Source of the DNA: Coxiellaceae bacterium
GTDB taxonomy: Bacteria > Pseudomonadota > Gammaproteobacteria > Coxiellales > Coxiellaceae
Direction of reading: 5' to 3'
Length of the DNA: 64,000 bases
Assembly: GCA_029210045.1 (NCBI GenBank)
Contig: JARGNX010000004.1
Coordinates: 115,543-179,542, forward strand
Shown here: positions 51,806-59,795 of the stretch, in pieces
Numbering within the stretch: the stretch's first letter is position 1
Layout: the number at the start of each line of letters is the position of its first letter
The notes under the pieces: model-generated
Databases searched by the model: none
What the model saw: the letters and a program-made list of their open reading frames with translations, nothing else
What the model was told of the DNA's origin: nothing
Program-made: the position numbers and the translations under genes

Positions 51806-51894
51806 AGGTGAACAGCGTATCCATTTTACTTCATGGCTCGCTTCACTCCGTTCCGCTGCGCTTTACTTCCGTAAAATGGACACCCTATCCACCT
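51806..51894. repeat. Imperfect inverted repeat with shared core motif
   Basis: The arms 51806-51829 (AGGTGAACAGCG...CCATTTTAC) and 51871-51894 (GTAAAATGG...CCACCT) pair with a few mismatches. The centre has TTCACT...TTCCGCTGCGCTT, like the element at 24849-24991. It lies between dnaG and yqeY. Confidence 0.65.
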
Positions 51895-51920
51895 TAACAC
51901 TAAATAGTGCAGCTTGATTC

Positions 51921-52040
51921 TGTCATTCCTGGCTGAACTTGTCATTCCTGGCTTGACCAGGAATCCACATATTATCTTGGATCCCGGATAATTGCTTCGC
52001 AATTTCCGGGATGACAAAGTCGAGCTTGAGCCGGGATCCA
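51921..52040. repeat. Clustered GTCATTCC/GGGATGACA palindromic repeats
   Basis: TGTCATTCCTGG appears twice and is followed by inverted CCAGGAAT and GGATCCCGG/CCGGGATGACA parts, giving nested hairpins. The central GATAATTGCTTCGCAATT stretch also folds. It belongs to the same family as 6743 and 26632. It lies between yqeY and dnaG and may attenuate transcription into dnaG. Confidence 0.75.
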
Positions 52041-52043
52041 GTA

Positions 52044-52490
52044 TTACGAAGCAAGTTTCTGCTTTACCAGTTGGCTAACAGCCGACATATCAGCTTTGCC
52101 TTGCAGCGATGATTGTAGCATGCCCATGACTTTGCCCATATCTTTAATTGAAGTGGCGCCAGTCTTGGCGATGGCCTGTTCAACGGCTTCGCTGATTTCG
52201 TTCTCATCAAGCTGTTTAGGCATATAGGTTTGCAGGGTAATGATCTCGGCTTTTTCTTTATCCGCAAGCTCTTGGCGCTCTGCCTTTTCGAACTGCTCAA
52301 TAGAGTCACGACGTTGTTTAACCATTTTATTAATGATGCCAAGTACTTGATTGTCCTCAAGTTCGATTTGTTCGTCGATTTCTTTTTGTTTGATGGCAGC
52401 GATTAATAAGCGAATGGTGCCAAGGCGATCTGTTTCTTTAGCGCGCATTGCGTCTTTCATATCAGTGCGGATTTGTTCCTTAAGTGACAT
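52044..52490 (-). CDS. yqeY: GatB/YqeY-domain protein
   Basis: The 148-aa protein is a stand-alone YqeY domain, like the C-terminal tail of GatB. It has the QIRTDMKDAMRAKETDRLGTIRLL helical start and TGATSIKDMGKVMGML near the end. In many bacteria such genes lie between rpsU and dnaG, as here. It may assist tRNA-dependent amidation or bind tRNA, but the cellular role is not known. Transcribed with rpsU, dnaG and rpoD. Confidence 0.93.
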   Translation of the reverse strand: MSLKEQIRTDMKDAMRAKETDRLGTIRLLIAAIKQKEIDEQIELEDNQVLGIINKMVKQRRDSIEQFEKAERQELADKEKAEIITLQTYMPKQLDENEISEAVEQAIAKTGATSIKDMGKVMGMLQSSLQGKADMSAVSQLVKQKLAS

Positions 52491-52601
52491 CGTCAGCTCC
52501 TTGTGGGCTATAGAATTGCAGGGGTTGCGTTTGACCTAAACGAGCAACGGACGCAGTCATTCAATGGTTGCGTCCGTCGTAGTAGAATGCTCGATTAATG
52601 C

Positions 52602-52826
52602 TTAATGGCGTGTACGTTCGCGCTCTAATGCTTCATGCTCTTTTTGCAATTTCTTAGCATAACGCTTTTTAGCAGCAGCTAGTTTTCTCTTACGTACGGC
52701 TGTTGGCTTTTCGTAGTATTCCATTTGACGTAATTTAGTCAAAATGCCGGCCTTTTCACAAGCACGTTTAAAGCGACGCATTGCAACGTCGAAGGCATTT
52801 TCGTCTGGTATTTCAACACTTGGCAT
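52602..52826 (-). CDS. rpsU: 30S ribosomal protein S21
   Basis: S21 is a small basic protein of the 30S subunit near the anti-Shine-Dalgarno region, aiding translation initiation. The 74-aa sequence has the typical [22 protein letters not shown] start and a Lys/Arg-rich tail ([16 protein letters not shown]). A sigma-70 promoter at 52871-52899 drives it. It is the first gene of the rpsU-yqeY-dnaG-rpoD block. tsaD, its common divergent neighbour, is absent and a toxin-antitoxin pair stands in its place. Confidence 0.98.
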   Translation of the reverse strand: MPSVEIPDENAFDVAMRRFKRACEKAGILTKLRQMEYYEKPTAVRKRKLAAAKKRYAKKLQKEHEALERERTRH

Positions 52827-52870
52827 TGTTTTATTTCACCTTTTTGTAATTCTTGGTTCCAAGGGCGGTA

Positions 52871-52899
52871 ATAATAGAGGGTTTGTGGCAATATTTCAA
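52871..52899 (-). promoter_or_regulatory. Sigma-70 promoter of rpsU
   Basis: On the minus strand TTGAAA (52894-52899) is followed after 17 bases by TATTAT (52871-52876), both close to consensus. It lies 45 bp upstream of the rpsU start. Confidence 0.75.
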
Positions 52900-53002
52900 C
52901 CTTTAGACCCACTTCATATTGGAAAACTCCGTGTGTGTACATATGCCGGATTGGTGTTATAATTGAAAATACGGGTATACAGATAAAAAACAGAGGCCTA
53001 AG

Positions 53003-53263
53003 ATGTCTGAACGTTCAGCGAGATTAGATATACGCACAACAGAGGCAGCAAAAAAAATGATTGAAGATGCAGCTAGTTATCTTGGTACGACTACTTCAGC
53101 ATTTGTATTGGAAACCGCTATGGAGAAAGCGAGTATCATCCTGCAGCGATCTAAAACCATAGAGCTCAGTGCTGAGGAAGGAAAAAAGTTTGCACAATTG
53201 CTTGCTAATCCACCCAAGCCAAACAAAAAGCTTAAACAACTATTTGCGCGACACCAAAAATAA
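53003..53263 (+). CDS. TacA-type DUF1778 antitoxin
   Basis: The 86-aa protein is a ribbon-helix-helix DUF1778 antitoxin. MSERSARLDIRTTEAAKKMI and the GTTTSAFVLETAMEKA helices make up the DNA-binding N-terminus. The C-terminal tail (about residues 55-86) would wrap the toxin. It is likely to repress its own promoter. An extended -10 TGTTATAAT at 52955-52963 lies just upstream. The gene is followed by its GNAT partner after 18 bp. Confidence 0.92.
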   Translation: MSERSARLDIRTTEAAKKMIEDAASYLGTTTSAFVLETAMEKASIILQRSKTIELSAEEGKKFAQLLANPPKPNKKLKQLFARHQK

Positions 53264-53281
53264 AAGTAACAGCTAAAACAA

Positions 53282-53764
53282 ATGCAATTACAAATTGAAC
53301 CCTTGGCGCGTCAACATATTCGCAACCCCTTCGATTGTGGCAATCATGATCTCAATGTGTATTTGATGAAGTTCGCCTTGCAACATCAGCGACGGCATAT
53401 CAATCACACCTTTGTGGCGGTTGAACAGCGAGAGGTTGTTGGGTATTACAGTTTGGCGACGGGACAAATTAACTGTGATCAATTGCCATTAAAAATGAAG
53501 CATCCGAAATATCCTGTCTCTATTGTGCGAATATCACGATTAGCGGTAGATAAGAAGCTTCAGGGGCAGGGTGTGGGCAGTGATTTGTTATATCATGCTC
53601 TAATGCAGGTGAGAGCCATAGCTGACATTGTAGGGATTTTTGCTGTTGTGGTAGACGCTAAAGATGATCATGCCAAACAATTTTATTTGCAGTATGGTTT
53701 TGTTGAATTACAAGACTCTGCGCTCACCTTACTTCTAATGACAAAGACGATTGAGTCGTTGTAA
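53282..53764 (+). CDS. TacT-type GNAT toxin
   Basis: The 160-aa GNAT protein is the toxin partner of the DUF1778 antitoxin. TacT-type toxins acetylate the amino group of aminoacyl-tRNAs and block translation. Seen here are FDCGNHDLNVYL, the acetyl-CoA loop RLAVDKKLQGQGVGSDLL and the C-terminal FYLQYGF with the tyrosine used for catalysis. Length is typical. It is convergent with queC, which begins 14 bp downstream. The targeted tRNA cannot be told from sequence. Confidence 0.92.
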   Translation: MQLQIEPLARQHIRNPFDCGNHDLNVYLMKFALQHQRRHINHTFVAVEQREVVGYYSLATGQINCDQLPLKMKHPKYPVSIVRISRLAVDKKLQGQGVGSDLLYHALMQVRAIADIVGIFAVVVDAKDDHAKQFYLQYGFVELQDSALTLLLMTKTIESL

Positions 53765-53778
53765 GCGAAAAAGCCTCA

Positions 53779-54453
53779 TTAAACATAGCGGGTTGGGTCT
53801 GCTACTTCGGCTTGTTCAAAGCCTTGCTTACGCAATACGCATGAATCACAACGACCGCAGGCTTCACCGTTTTCTGTGGCGGAATAGCAGGTCACGGTTT
53901 GGCTGTAATCGACATCCAGTGATAAACCTAACTTAATAGTGTCGGCTTTGCTGAGGTCAATGATGGGGGTGATGATTTTAATTGGGTTGCCTTCAACGCC
54001 ACGTTTGGTGGCGAGATTCGCCATGGTTTGAAAGGCGGCGATATATTCAGGGCGGCAATCCGGGTAACCAGAAAAGTCGACGTGGCTAACACCTATATAT
54101 ATGGCGTCTGCATCTAATACTTCGGCCCAGCCGAGAGCAATCGATAAAAACATTGTGTTTCTTGCTGGCACGTAGGTTGCGGGTATTTTACCATCGCCCG
54201 AGTATTCAGGTACATCAATGCTGTCATCGGTAAGGGCTGAGTGACCCATGGTGCGTAAGTTCAGTGGTTGGATCATGTGCTGCTTGGCATTAAATTGTTT
54301 TGCCTGACGTTCCACCGCTTGCAGTTCGGCTTTATTACGTTGGCCGTAATCAAAGCTTAATGCATAAATATCATAGCCTTGGTTTTGGGCGACAGCTAAG
54401 CAGGTGGTTGAATCTAAACCACCAGAACACAGTACGACAGCTTTTTTGCTCAT
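53779..54453 (-). CDS. queC: 7-cyano-7-deazaguanine synthase QueC
   Basis: QueC makes preQ0 from 7-carboxy-7-deazaguanine using ATP and ammonia, in queuosine biosynthesis. The 224-aa protein has the PP-loop [14 protein letters not shown] at the N-terminus and the C-terminal zinc site [17 protein letters not shown] with four Cys. [20 protein letters not shown]-like residues (here [13 protein letters not shown]) mark the substrate region. It is divergent from thiL, 49 bp away. No other que genes are in the window. Confidence 0.97.
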   Translation of the reverse strand: MSKKAVVLCSGGLDSTTCLAVAQNQGYDIYALSFDYGQRNKAELQAVERQAKQFNAKQHMIQPLNLRTMGHSALTDDSIDVPEYSGDGKIPATYVPARNTMFLSIALGWAEVLDADAIYIGVSHVDFSGYPDCRPEYIAAFQTMANLATKRGVEGNPIKIITPIIDLSKADTIKLGLSLDVDYSQTVTCYSATENGEACGRCDSCVLRKQGFEQAEVADPTRYV

Positions 54454-54502
54454 GGTATACTACCTGTTATTTTTTGGGTTTATTTTAAACACTTGGGAAC
54501 AG

Positions 54503-55447
54503 ATGGCAACAAAAGAATTTGATATCATCAAACAATATTTTACTAAACAAGCAGCTCAGTCTTCATTGGTGGACGTAGGCGTTGGCGATGATGCGGCATT
54601 ATTTCATTTACCGCTCAATGCACAATGTGTTACCAGTGTGGATAGTTCGGTAGTGGGGGTGCATTTCCCTGAGCAGACGGTACCGTATGATATAGGTTGG
54701 AAATCACTGGCGGTGAGTTTAAGTGATATAGCTGCGATGGGCGCTGATCCATTTGCGTGTTTATTAACCTTAAATCTTCCAGAGGTTGACAATCAGTGGC
54801 TGCAACAATTTTCACAAGGGTTGTTTGCTGTTGCTGATCAATTTGGCGTTGATTTAATTGGCGGCGATACTACGCGTGGTTCATTGGCGATTACGACGAC
54901 GGTATTTGGTCAGGTGCCACAGGGGCGAGCGATATTACGAACGGGCGCGCGGCCAGGTGATGATATTTATGTGACCGGTGTATTGGGTGATGCGGGTTTG
55001 GCGCTGCAATTATTGCAAGCTGGCGGTGTGGCTGCAGAAGGGTTGTTGTTGGCTTTAAATAAGCCTCAACCGTGTGTTAATGAAGGCTTGGCATTACGTG
55101 GTATTGCCAATGCAGCGATAGATGTTTCTGATGGGCTATTGGCTGATCTGGGGCATATACTGCAACAGTCGGCGGTAGGGGCGGAGTTATTTTTAGACAG
55201 ACTTCCGTTGTCAGCTGAACTGGATAAATTGGAACTGCAAAAGAAGTGGTCACTAGCTTTAACGGCTGGAGATGATTATCAATTGTGCTTTTGTGCAGCG
55301 AGCGAACACCGTGACACTTTATTGAGCATGGAATTTCCTTTCACTCGTATTGGCCAGGTCACTGCAGTTCCTGGTATGCTATTACGAGATCAACAAGGGC
55401 AGGAGGTCAGCATCGATGGTTTGGGATTCGAACACTTCAGTCAATGA
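54503..55447 (+). CDS. thiL: Thiamine-monophosphate kinase ThiL
   Basis: ThiL phosphorylates thiamine monophosphate to the active diphosphate cofactor. The 314-aa product has VGVGDDAALF (metal/ATP site), SDIAAMGADPFACLLTLNLP, LIGGDTTRG and IDVSDGLLADLGHIL. Length is normal. I chose ATG 54503 (MATKEFDII) since family similarity starts there; the longer frame to 54404 overlaps the divergent queC gene. No thiamine riboswitch is visible upstream. pgpA overlaps its end, as in many gammaproteobacteria. Confidence 0.96.
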   Translation: MATKEFDIIKQYFTKQAAQSSLVDVGVGDDAALFHLPLNAQCVTSVDSSVVGVHFPEQTVPYDIGWKSLAVSLSDIAAMGADPFACLLTLNLPEVDNQWLQQFSQGLFAVADQFGVDLIGGDTTRGSLAITTTVFGQVPQGRAILRTGARPGDDIYVTGVLGDAGLALQLLQAGGVAAEGLLLALNKPQPCVNEGLALRGIANAAIDVSDGLLADLGHILQQSAVGAELFLDRLPLSAELDKLELQKKWSLALTAGDDYQLCFCAASEHRDTLLSMEFPFTRIGQVTAVPGMLLRDQQGQEVSIDGLGFEHFSQ

Positions 55448-55931
55448 CAAAGACAAGTTAGATGAAGTTGCCGCCAATGTGTGGAAGCACCCAATGTATT
55501 TTATTGCGTGTGGTTTTGGCACAGGTTTAATGCCTATCTTACCAGGCACTTTTGCTTCACTGGTGGGCTTGGTGTTATTCTTCATTTTGGTAAAGCTGCC
55601 TTTCTGGTGGTATATCTCTTCGATTGTAGTTGTTATTATTTTGTCGGTATTATTATCCGAATGGGTGATTCGCAGAACTGGGCTTACTGATCCCACCTGT
55701 GTTTGTGTTGATGAAGTAGCCGGTATTTTAGTCGCCACTATTGGTGTGCCGATCAATGGTTGGATTGTTGTCGCCTTTTTAATATTCCGTGTGTTAGATA
55801 TTTGGAAACCATGGCCGTTTGGCTGGATGGATAGAAATATCCACGGTGGCTTTGGTATGGTGTTAGATGATGTGGCCATCGGATTAGCCACTTCAATTAT
55901 TATGTATATTCTCGTCGCTATTTTTTGTTGA
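55416..55931 (+). CDS. pgpA: Phosphatidylglycerophosphatase A
   Basis: PgpA removes the phosphate from phosphatidylglycerophosphate in the inner membrane, giving phosphatidylglycerol. The 171-aa protein has the GFGTGLMPILPGTFASLVGLV and DPTCVCVDEVAGILVA motifs of the family, and several hydrophobic helices. I chose ATG 55416 because AGGAGG lies just upstream; a longer frame to 55350 lies inside thiL. It overlaps thiL by 32 bases, so the pair is probably one unit. Confidence 0.94.
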   Translation: MVWDSNTSVNDKDKLDEVAANVWKHPMYFIACGFGTGLMPILPGTFASLVGLVLFFILVKLPFWWYISSIVVVIILSVLLSEWVIRRTGLTDPTCVCVDEVAGILVATIGVPINGWIVVAFLIFRVLDIWKPWPFGWMDRNIHGGFGMVLDDVAIGLATSIIMYILVAIFC

Positions 55932-55987
55932 CTCTTACGTGACGTGATAGCTCATGATGCGGGCTATTAGTTAATGAGGAAACTGAA

Positions 55988-56746
55988 ATGTCATATACCG
56001 TCAACAAGTTAGCCAAACTATCGGGCGTAACCGTTCGAACATTGCATTACTATGATGAGATTGGTCTGCTTAAGCCGGCCTATGTGGGTGACAATAAGTA
56101 CCGCTATTATGGTGAAGAACAACTCTTACTATTACAGCAAATCTTGTTTTATCGTGAACTCGGTTTTCCATTAGCTGATATCCAGCAAATTGTTGCGAAA
56201 AAAGACTTCGATATGATTGAAGCCTTGCAGTCGCATCGACAAACGCTGGCAGGGGATCTTGATCGGATTGAGGATCTGGTTAAGACCATTGATAAAACAA
56301 TTGCACATTTAAGAGGTAAACAAACCATGAAATTGGAAGAGATATTTGAGGGCTTTACGGATGAAAAACAAAAGATGTATGAGGAATTTTTAATTGATAA
56401 TGGCGTTGATCGCAAAGAAATTGATAATGTTAGGCATAAAGCAAAGCATTGGGGTAAAGAGAAATGGGTGGAGAATAAGCGACAAGCAGATCAAATGTAT
56501 AGTGAATTAGCTGCGGCAATTACCCGTGGTGCGAGCCCTGGTGATGATGAGGTGCAGCGTTTGATGCATCAGCATTATGAATTAACTAAAGTGTTTTGGA
56601 CGCCGAATCGTGAAACCTATATTGGTTTAAGTCAGTTTTACGCATCGCATCCGGACTTTGTGAAATTCTATGACGCGATACATCCAAGTATGTTGGAGTA
56701 TTTACAGCAAGCTATGCGCATTTATGCGGAACAGAAATTATCTTAA
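55988..56746 (+). CDS. MerR-family regulator with TipAS-type ligand domain
   Basis: The 252-aa protein has a MerR winged helix (residues 1-70, VNKLAKLSGVTVRTLHYYDEIGLLKP), a coiled-coil dimerisation helix (about 75-110) and a C-terminal TipAS domain (about 130-250). TipAS domains bind antibiotics, often thiopeptides, and drive efflux or sequestering genes. GAGGAAACTGAA precedes ATG 55988. A neighbouring target gene is not obvious; the convergent CorA gene is unlikely. It may control genes elsewhere. Confidence 0.9.
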   Translation: MSYTVNKLAKLSGVTVRTLHYYDEIGLLKPAYVGDNKYRYYGEEQLLLLQQILFYRELGFPLADIQQIVAKKDFDMIEALQSHRQTLAGDLDRIEDLVKTIDKTIAHLRGKQTMKLEEIFEGFTDEKQKMYEEFLIDNGVDRKEIDNVRHKAKHWGKEKWVENKRQADQMYSELAAAITRGASPGDDEVQRLMHQHYELTKVFWTPNRETYIGLSQFYASHPDFVKFYDAIHPSMLEYLQQAMRIYAEQKLS

Positions 56747-56775
56747 ATAACCGGCGGGGTCAGACTTTGATCCCG

Positions 56776-57750
56776 TTACATAAAGCGTCGTTTTTTGAAT
56801 GCAAAGATCATCCCAACACCAAAAATAAGCAGCGCTAAACAAACAAAAAAGAAACCGTGTTTGTAGTTTAATCCGGGAATGCCGCCAACATTCATGCCAA
56901 ATAAACCGGTGACAAAGCTGAGTGGTAGGAATATTACCGCAGCAACCGATAACACATACATGCGTTTGTCCATTTGCTCAGAGATACGGCTGGTTAATTC
57001 TTCTTGTGTAATGGCAGCACGATCGCGAGCTGAATCAAGGTCTTCAACATAGCGAATAATGCGATCAGTCGATTCACGTAAATGAATCATTTGGTGTTTA
57101 TCAAATAAATCGATATTTTGTAATTGCAGTTGGTATAGCGCTTCGCGTTGCGGAGCAAGGTAACGTCGAATGCATACCGTTTGACGACGCACATCAGCAA
57201 TTTTTGAGCGCAAGCGCACGCTCTTGGTGCTGTCAATGGCCTCGTCCATTTTTTCAACTTTACTGTCAAGATCGTTAATTACATTCCCAATGCGTGATAG
57301 TAAATGATCATTCAGTTGTAATAAAAAGTCGGCTGGGGAGGTTGGGCCTGTCTTATTATCAATCGCGCTTTTCATGTCTTTAACTGATAGTAAAATACGA
57401 TTTCGGCTGGAGATGATGCGGTGTTTATCAATCCAGACGCGAATCGATACCATATCTTGTGGGTCATGGCCGGGATTAAGGTTAACGCCACGCAAGGTCA
57501 TTAATATGCCACGCTTGGTGACCAGTACGCGAGGGCGCGTCTCTGGCGAGATCATAAGATGTGCAATGTGGTGCGGTAAGCCACTTTTAGTCATGAGCCA
57601 GTCTTGGCTTTCAGGTTGGTTATAATTAAGGTGGGTCCACAAAACACCTTGTGATTGATCCCAGCTATCAATACCAGGCCAGCCGATTTCTTTGCCCCCG
57701 CCTTTGCCATCCAAGAGGTAGGCGGCAATTAATGCGTCATCTTTGCTCAT
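56776..57750 (-). CDS. CorA/ZntB-family metal transporter
   Basis: The 324-aa protein has the CorA fold: a large cytoplasmic N-terminal domain (about residues 1-240), a long helix (RDRAAITQEELTSRISEQM) and two C-terminal membrane helices with the GMN signature in FGMNVGGIPG. The periplasmic loop lacks the acidic residues of Mg-specific CorA, and Gly-rich content is closer to ZntB, so zinc transport is plausible. It ends in KKRRFM. It is convergent with the MerR gene. Confidence 0.9.
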   Translation of the reverse strand: MSKDDALIAAYLLDGKGGGKEIGWPGIDSWDQSQGVLWTHLNYNQPESQDWLMTKSGLPHHIAHLMISPETRPRVLVTKRGILMTLRGVNLNPGHDPQDMVSIRVWIDKHRIISSRNRILLSVKDMKSAIDNKTGPTSPADFLLQLNDHLLSRIGNVINDLDSKVEKMDEAIDSTKSVRLRSKIADVRRQTVCIRRYLAPQREALYQLQLQNIDLFDKHQMIHLRESTDRIIRYVEDLDSARDRAAITQEELTSRISEQMDKRMYVLSVAAVIFLPLSFVTGLFGMNVGGIPGLNYKHGFFFVCLALLIFGVGMIFAFKKRRFM

Positions 57751-57809
57751 GAGTGTGCTCCATCACGTTTGAATTTTATCATATCACATAGTTTATTAAG
57801 GAGCGTAAA

Positions 57810-57923
57810 ATGGACCAATGGTCACTTAGTCAGGTAAACTTTATTGAGTCGGATTAGTTGGCAATACTTGAACAAAAAATTCGGCCAAAGCGAGATTGGA
57901 ACATTTATTATCAGGCTGTTTAG
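57810..57923 (+). pseudogene. Short ORF interrupted by an in-frame stop
   Basis: ATG 57810 follows a strong AAGGAG site and opens a 15-codon frame (MDQWSLSQVNFIESD) ended by TAG 57855. The same frame then continues without further stops through LAILEQKIRPKRDWNIYYQAV to TAG at 57921. The reading after the stop looks protein-like. It may be a small gene broken by a point mutation. Confidence 0.35.
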
Positions 57924-57977
57924 TGATACGATCCAGATCGCAAACACGTGTGCTGGTTTTTAATAATAAAGGCAATC

Positions 57978-58475
57978 ATGGTGAGAATCACAATTCGACA
58001 ATTGCAAGCTAGTGATCAACAAGCTTTTTTAATTGCGAGTGTTAAGAGTATTGATTTACATCGTTCTTTAATAACAGCACCTAAAACTGATAATGATTTT
58101 AAAAAGTATTTATTGAAATACAGTGAAGATCGTAATTATAGTTTTGCTGTGTTAGCAAATGATGAATTAGCTGGTGTGGTTAATTTAAATGAAGTAGTGC
58201 GAGGTGTTTTTCAAAGTGCGTATAGTGGTTACTTTGTGTTTAAAGGGTTTGAGCGTCAGGGAGTGATGACGGCAGGTCTTAAACAAGTAACGCAATATGC
58301 ATTTGAGACCATGGGGTTGCATCGTATTGAGGCGAATATTCAACCTTGTAATCACTCTTCATTGGCGTTGGTGAAACGGTGTGGGTTTAAAAAGGAGGGG
58401 TATTCACCGAAATATTTATTTATTGATAACGAATGGCGTGATCACGAACGATGGGCGATTTTAGCAGATGATTAA
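57978..58475 (+). CDS. RimJ/RimL-type GNAT acetyltransferase
   Basis: The 165-aa protein has the RimJ/RimL layout, as in ribosomal-protein N-terminal acetyltransferases. It has SGYFVFKGFERQGVMTAGLKQVTQYAFETMGLHRIEANIQPCN (with Arg/Gln-Gly at the acetyl-CoA loop) and VKRCGFKKEG. Substrates may be a ribosomal protein N-terminus or another amine. I chose ATG 57978 (MVRITIRQL) since similarity starts there; a GTG frame extends to 57948. Its end overlaps the MFS gene by eight bases, so the two are translationally coupled. Confidence 0.9.
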   Translation: MVRITIRQLQASDQQAFLIASVKSIDLHRSLITAPKTDNDFKKYLLKYSEDRNYSFAVLANDELAGVVNLNEVVRGVFQSAYSGYFVFKGFERQGVMTAGLKQVTQYAFETMGLHRIEANIQPCNHSSLALVKRCGFKKEGYSPKYLFIDNEWRDHERWAILADD

Positions 58476-59727
58476 ACAAGAAAACGGTAGGGTTTTGTTA
58501 CGTAGTTTTATGTTCTTTTTGGCGGCATTTTTTGTTTTCTATGACATTTTAATTCAAGTGTCTCCCGGTGTGCTAACCAAAGAAATCATGCGCGAATTAA
58601 ATATTGGTGCAGCTGGTTTGGGTGCGCTGTCAGGAATATATTTTTGGACGTATTGCGGTATGCAAATACCGGCGGGATTAATCTTTGATCGTTTTAAAGT
58701 GCATAACACACTATTCTTTCCCATCATTATGACGGCTGTTGGCATTGCTTTGTTTGCGTATACCGACCAGTACTGGTTGGCAGCCGTGGCGCGTTTATTA
58801 ATGGGTGCGGGTAGTGCATTTGCGTTTATTGGTGCGGCTCGAGTAGCTGCGGATGTATTTCCACCGAAAGTATTCCCGATATTGGTGGGTATCATTTATG
58901 TATTGGCAGCTTTAGGCGCTTTATTTTCACAAACGATTCTAGTATTAGTCGATTCTATGTTTGGTTGGAAGCATAGCCTGCTAGGGTTAGGTGTGGCGGG
59001 TTGTGTATTGGCTGTGTTGTGTTGGATATTTATTCGTTACGCTAAAAAACAAGGTCGTTCTCAACGAGAGCCGACATCAATGTGGACTGGGCTCATTGAG
59101 GTAATGCGAGATCGTCAGACTTGGTATATCGCTGTTGTTTCATTTGCGACATGGGGGCCGATGACAATGTTTGCTTCGTTGTGGGGTACGCCATTTTTGA
59201 TGCGGGCTTATGGCTTTGATAAGCAAACAGCGGCAGGGTTAATTGCTGCTGCTTGGATAGGCCTGGCTATATCTTCGCCATTATTGGGTTGGGTGTCTAA
59301 CTTGATTGGCAGGCGCAAATTACCGTTAGTTTTAAGTAGCGTGTTGGGTCTGATTGTCTCAATATTCATTGTGTATTTCGTTCACCTTTCACATTGGCAA
59401 TTGGCGGTTTTATTATTGTTGTTGGGTGTTGCATGTGCAGCGCAGCCGTTGACTTATACCTTAGCTAAAGAGACGCATGATAAGCAGCATGCAGCGGTGA
59501 CTATTGCCTTTAACAATATGGCTTGTATATTTTCTGGTGTGCTACTGCAGCCGCTGAGTGGCTGGTTGATAAACCTGCTGTCAGATCATCGTTTAGTGCA
59601 TAGCGTTAGGGTGTATACCACAGGCGACTACCAGTTTGGTCTTAGTTTATTGCCTGCAATATTTGTTATTAGCTTATTGTTTTCGCTGTTTTGCGTAAAA
59701 GAAACCTTTTGCAAGGATTGTGATTGA
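58468..59727 (+). CDS. MFS transporter
   Basis: The 419-aa protein has 12 membrane helices. The MFS loop after helix 2 is GLIFDRFKVHNTLFF, and helix 4 carries ARLLMGAGSAFAFIGAARVAADVF. N-terminal SPGVLTKEIMRELNIGAAGLGALSG resembles the anion:cation symporter or phthalate-permease-like groups common in Legionella and Coxiella. The substrate is unknown. It overlaps the GNAT gene upstream. Confidence 0.88.
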   Translation: MIKQENGRVLLRSFMFFLAAFFVFYDILIQVSPGVLTKEIMRELNIGAAGLGALSGIYFWTYCGMQIPAGLIFDRFKVHNTLFFPIIMTAVGIALFAYTDQYWLAAVARLLMGAGSAFAFIGAARVAADVFPPKVFPILVGIIYVLAALGALFSQTILVLVDSMFGWKHSLLGLGVAGCVLAVLCWIFIRYAKKQGRSQREPTSMWTGLIEVMRDRQTWYIAVVSFATWGPMTMFASLWGTPFLMRAYGFDKQTAAGLIAAAWIGLAISSPLLGWVSNLIGRRKLPLVLSSVLGLIVSIFIVYFVHLSHWQLAVLLLLLGVACAAQPLTYTLAKETHDKQHAAVTIAFNNMACIFSGVLLQPLSGWLINLLSDHRLVHSVRVYTTGDYQFGLSLLPAIFVISLLFSLFCVKETFCKDCD

Positions 59728-59795
59728 TAGCGCTATAAATATTCGGTTAATCGGTTTACTATAGTGCTAACTCATTGACAAGGATGTGTCTGCAG

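Noticed and set aside
54454-54502. TPP riboswitch before thiL
   Set aside because: The spacer is only 49 bp and shows no thi-box consensus.
55382-55891. Open frame of 169 aa on the minus strand
   Set aside because: It is antisense to pgpA, whose family assignment is secure.
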